A stretch of 34,299 nucleotides of DNA, from positions 1 through 34,299 of the forward strand of contig NZ_QCXY01000019.1 in NCBI RefSeq assembly GCF_003347495.1. Reading direction: 5' to 3'. Every line of letters begins with the position of its first letter. Position 1 is the stretch's first letter. Below the pieces are notes generated by a model. That model was not told the DNA's origin and ran no database searches. It saw only the letters and a list, made by a program, of their open reading frames with translations. The position numbers and the translations under genes are program-made. Of this stretch, positions 32,219 through 34,299 are shown one piece after another. The stretch is from Pleomorphovibrio marinus (GTDB lineage Bacteria; Bacteroidota; Bacteroidia; Cytophagales; Cyclobacteriaceae).

Positions 32219-33316
32219 ATGAATATATTAATTACAGGTATAGGAGGCCCAACGCCCCGTTCTATCGCGCATAGATTAAGGTCTCTTTTGCCAGAGGCTA
32301 AATTAGTTGGTGTTGATATTAACCACAGAGCTTTAGGTTTCTATATTGGAGGACTTGTGGATTATGCTAGAGTAATTCCTTCAGCAACACATAAAAATTA
32401 TTGGAATTCAATTCAATCGATTATTCATGAATTCAATATTGATTTTGCATTTGTCCAACCTGAACAAGAGGTTTTGGCTTGGGGGAAATATTTTAAAGAA
32501 CATGGTGAGTTTCCTTGCTCTACTTTTATTCCTCCAGTGGAACATACAGAAGCTTTGATAAATAAGGCTAGAATGGGAGAGTTACTCAATGATACAATTT
32601 ACATTCCCAAAACTATAACTATAAACCAAGAATCCCCAAAATTCGAAGTGATTGACTTAGAAATTGGTTTTCCTTGTTGGGTTCGTGCTTCCGTTGGATC
32701 AGGAGGCCTTGGATCACTAAAGGTAAATTCTAAAAAAGAACTGGAGGCTTGGCTTTTTATCCATAAAGTTATTCCGGAGTTCACAGTTAGCGAATATTTG
32801 ACAGGACGCCATTTAGCCAATCAAATGATGTATATTGATGGGGAGATGATAAAAAATGCTGGTTTACATTGTGCTGAATATGTGATGGCAGATATTGCTC
32901 CCTCAAAAGTTACAGGGAATACCTCTTTTGGGAGATTTATAAATGAAGATAGACTGCTGGAATTTTGTGAGCAAGTGATGCTGGTTATTCAAGCGAAAAC
33001 AGGAGTTAAAGCCCACGGTGTTTATAGTTTTGATTTGAAGGAGGATTCCAATGGACGATTATTTGTTACGGAAATTAATATTAGGCATATGGCTTATACT
33101 GGAATTATGGGGGAAGTTGGCTTTGACTTAGTAATGGATAGTGTTTATCTTTTGACAGATAAAATTGAGTCAATAAAGAAAGGTAGGTATTCTTATGAAG
33201 AAAATTTTATTTTTCTAAGAGATGTTGATGAGAATCCTATAATTTTAAAAGAATATGAGTTAATTAAAAATACATTGCTAGATATAAATGAAGTTAAACT
33301 TCCGCCTATAAATTAA
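32219..33316 (+). CDS. ATP-grasp protein (carbamoyl-phosphate-synthase-like)
   Basis: 365 residues. The N-terminal preATP-grasp Rossmann part is MNILITGIGGPTPRSIAHRL with the following strand LVGVDIN. The ATP-grasp core has CWVRASVGSGGLGSLKV (about 160-176), TVSEYLTGRHLANQMMYIDG and LFVTEINIRHMAYTG, where Glu and Asn bind metal. This class is often annotated carbamoyl phosphate synthase-like, but the protein is far too short for CarB and acts as a stand-alone ligase. It is the last AT-rich gene of the locus and the sixth ATP-grasp gene in the window. The ATG 14 nt after the sugar transferase gene is used. Substrate unknown. Confidence 0.83.
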   Translation: MNILITGIGGPTPRSIAHRLRSLLPEAKLVGVDINHRALGFYIGGLVDYARVIPSATHKNYWNSIQSIIHEFNIDFAFVQPEQEVLAWGKYFKEHGEFPCSTFIPPVEHTEALINKARMGELLNDTIYIPKTITINQESPKFEVIDLEIGFPCWVRASVGSGGLGSLKVNSKKELEAWLFIHKVIPEFTVSEYLTGRHLANQMMYIDGEMIKNAGLHCAEYVMADIAPSKVTGNTSFGRFINEDRLLEFCEQVMLVIQAKTGVKAHGVYSFDLKEDSNGRLFVTEINIRHMAYTGIMGEVGFDLVMDSVYLLTDKIESIKKGRYSYEENFIFLRDVDENPIILKEYELIKNTLLDINEVKLPPIN

Positions 33317-33328
33317 TTCATATATAAG

Positions 33329-34063
33329 TTGCGATATATTGCCCACAATTTCATCATCAACCCCGCCTTTTGGCTGTTTGCCTTTTTGGTGGTCACGGCG
33401 GTGTTGTGTTGGCGGGAGCGCAGGGTTTTGAGTATAATAGGCATAGGGATATGCCTTTTTTTGTTTAAGCCCCCGGTGGAATGGCTGGTGGTGCGCATGG
33501 AGCAGCAGCACAGGCCTTTGATTGCCCGGGAGATTCCCCCCGGCACCCCCATTCTGGTGCTTGGTGCGGGAGGGGTTCCCGACCAGCGTTTCAGTCCCAC
33601 CCACTGGCTCAGCAAGGGGAACCGCCCCCGGGTGCTGGAAGGCATACGCCTATGGCGGCAGGGTAGGGGATCACTACTTGTGATGTCCTCCGCGGGTAAG
33701 GAAGGGTATATGTCCCAGGCGGAGATCTACGCCGAGGCGGCAAGGGAATTAGGTGTTCCGGATTCTGTATTAAGGGTGATCAGCACCCCCAGGACCACCT
33801 GGGAGGAGGCCAAGCATTTCCGGGAACAGTTCCCCAGGGTGGGGGAGCTGGTGCTGGTGACCTCGGCCACCCATATGGCTAGGGCAAGAAGGATCTTCGA
33901 AAAAAACGAGCTCACCGTTATCCCCGCCCCCTGCGACTTCAAGATCAAGCGCCACCCCAGTGGGGAAAAGCCGATTTCCCGCTACGTCCCCTCCCTCCAG
34001 GCCCTGGAGCATTGGCATACTCTGCTGCATGAGTATGCGGGTTGGGCAACGATGGGGTTTTAG
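33329..34063 (+). CDS. DUF218 (SanA/ElyC/YdcF) envelope protein
   Basis: 244 residues, starting at TTG 33329. Two hydrophobic segments at about 10-28 and 34-48 anchor the N-terminus. The DUF218 domain then begins PILVLGAGGVPD, with SLLVMSSAGKEGYMSQAEIYAEAA in the middle (about 112-135), STPRTTWEEAKHF and LVLVTSATHMARARRIFE. Family members influence envelope integrity and lipid-carrier availability at low temperature (ElyC) or vancomycin resistance (SanA); the chemistry is not established. It is markedly GC-rich (39 of 60 bases at 33781-33840) compared with the preceding gene, so it is probably resident chromosome at the edge of the island and only adjacent to the operon. Confidence 0.88.
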   Translation: MRYIAHNFIINPAFWLFAFLVVTAVLCWRERRVLSIIGIGICLFLFKPPVEWLVVRMEQQHRPLIAREIPPGTPILVLGAGGVPDQRFSPTHWLSKGNRPRVLEGIRLWRQGRGSLLVMSSAGKEGYMSQAEIYAEAARELGVPDSVLRVISTPRTTWEEAKHFREQFPRVGELVLVTSATHMARARRIFEKNELTVIPAPCDFKIKRHPSGEKPISRYVPSLQALEHWHTLLHEYAGWATMGF

Positions 34064-34077
34064 GGGGACTAAGGGAT

Positions 34078-34121
34078 GGAGAGACTTAGAGACTAAGTGA
34101 CGGAGAGACTTGTAGACTAAG
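34078..34121 (+). repeat. Short tandem repeat, 24-nt period
   Basis: A 20-base stretch starting GGAGAGACTT occurs at 34078-34097 and again at 34102-34121, identical at 18 of 20 positions. It lies in non-coding DNA just after the DUF218 gene. Its role is unknown; it resembles low-complexity dispersed repeats found between genes in Bacteroidota. Confidence 0.6.
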
Positions 34122-34170
34122 AAATTAGTTTACAGGCGAAATGTTGGTTTTCGCTTCGAAAGGTTTTTGT

Positions 34171-34207
34171 CACTAAGGACACAAAGGAGGCACTAAGGAC
34201 GCGAAGG
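34171..34207 (+). repeat. Short tandem repeat, 20-nt period
   Basis: CACTAAGGACACAAAGG (34171-34187) and CACTAAGGACGCGAAGG (34191-34207) differ at two of 17 positions. They directly follow the other tandem pair, making the region downstream of the locus repeat-rich. No coding potential seen. Confidence 0.65.
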
Positions 34208-34272
34208 TTTTTTTGGTTTGATTCAAGACAAAGAACTGCCTTAATGAGCGTTTTTTAGCGAGGACTTGTTGG

Positions 34273-34297
34273 TTTAAGCGATAAATGCGATCCCGCA
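34273..34297 (+). repeat. Right copy of the 25-nt imperfect direct repeat
   Basis: Begins TTTAAGCGATAAATGCG and matches 28-52 at 21 of 25 positions in the same orientation. The window ends two bases later, so the true extent of the repeat cannot be judged. Confidence 0.45.
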
Positions 34298-34299
34298 CA

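Noticed and set aside
34171-34207. Tandem repeats considered as a CRISPR array
   Set aside because: There are only two 17-base copies with a 3-base spacer, and no cas genes in the window.

Overview
This window is an exopolysaccharide or capsule locus from a member of the Bacteroidota, most likely the Cytophagales. The taxonomic call rests on three things: the gene families (a Wza lipoprotein with a C-terminal hydrophobic tail, a fused Wzz/BY-kinase, EpsG-type polymerase, small PglC-like sugar transferase), start sites that lack Shine-Dalgarno sequences and often use TTG or GTG, and short GGGATT/AATCCC palindromes in the intergenic DNA. All 30 genes I accept lie on the + strand from 985 to 34063. 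Spacing is tight, with many 1-35 nt overlaps, and no convincing intrinsic terminator is visible, so most of the locus may be one very long transcription unit.

Layout. 1-984: gene-free, rich in hairpins and REP-like palindromes. 985-4272: Wza-type outer-membrane export lipoprotein and Wzc-type chain-length regulator/tyrosine kinase. 4357-6147: ABC exporter/flippase of the MsbA/PglK type. 6155-17868: a block of ten metabolic genes, unusual for a polysaccharide locus: DegT aminotransferase, citrate-lyase-like C-C bond lyase, MmgE/PrpD enzyme, U32-like TIM barrel, Ldh2-type oxidoreductase, three ATP-grasp ligases (two of cyanophycin-synthetase type), a fumarase/aspartase-superfamily lyase and a cyclase-family hydrolase. 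17900-33316: six glycosyltransferases, a methyltransferase preceded by a decayed methyltransferase-like fragment, an EpsG/Wzy-like polymerase, two paralogous polysaccharide-deacetylase-like proteins, a GNAT acetyltransferase, three further ATP-grasp proteins and the initiating sugar transferase. 33329-34063: a GC-rich DUF218 (SanA/ElyC/YdcF) envelope protein, probably older chromosomal background. 34064-34299: short tandem repeats and a sequence similar to one at the start of the window.

How the genes may work together (inference). The sugar transferase loads the first sugar onto undecaprenyl phosphate and the glycosyltransferases extend it. The ABC protein is the only flippase candidate in the window. 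The EpsG-like protein polymerises, and Wzc and Wza control length and export. The ten-gene block appears to build a carboxylate or amino-acid-like small molecule through aldol, dehydratase/epimerase, reductase and C-N lyase chemistry, then joins it through amide bonds with ATP-grasp ligases. The product may decorate the polysaccharide or be a separate exported metabolite. This block, together with the six ATP-grasp proteins in total, is the best candidate for an undescribed system here. Base composition is strongly mosaic, suggesting assembly from several donors.
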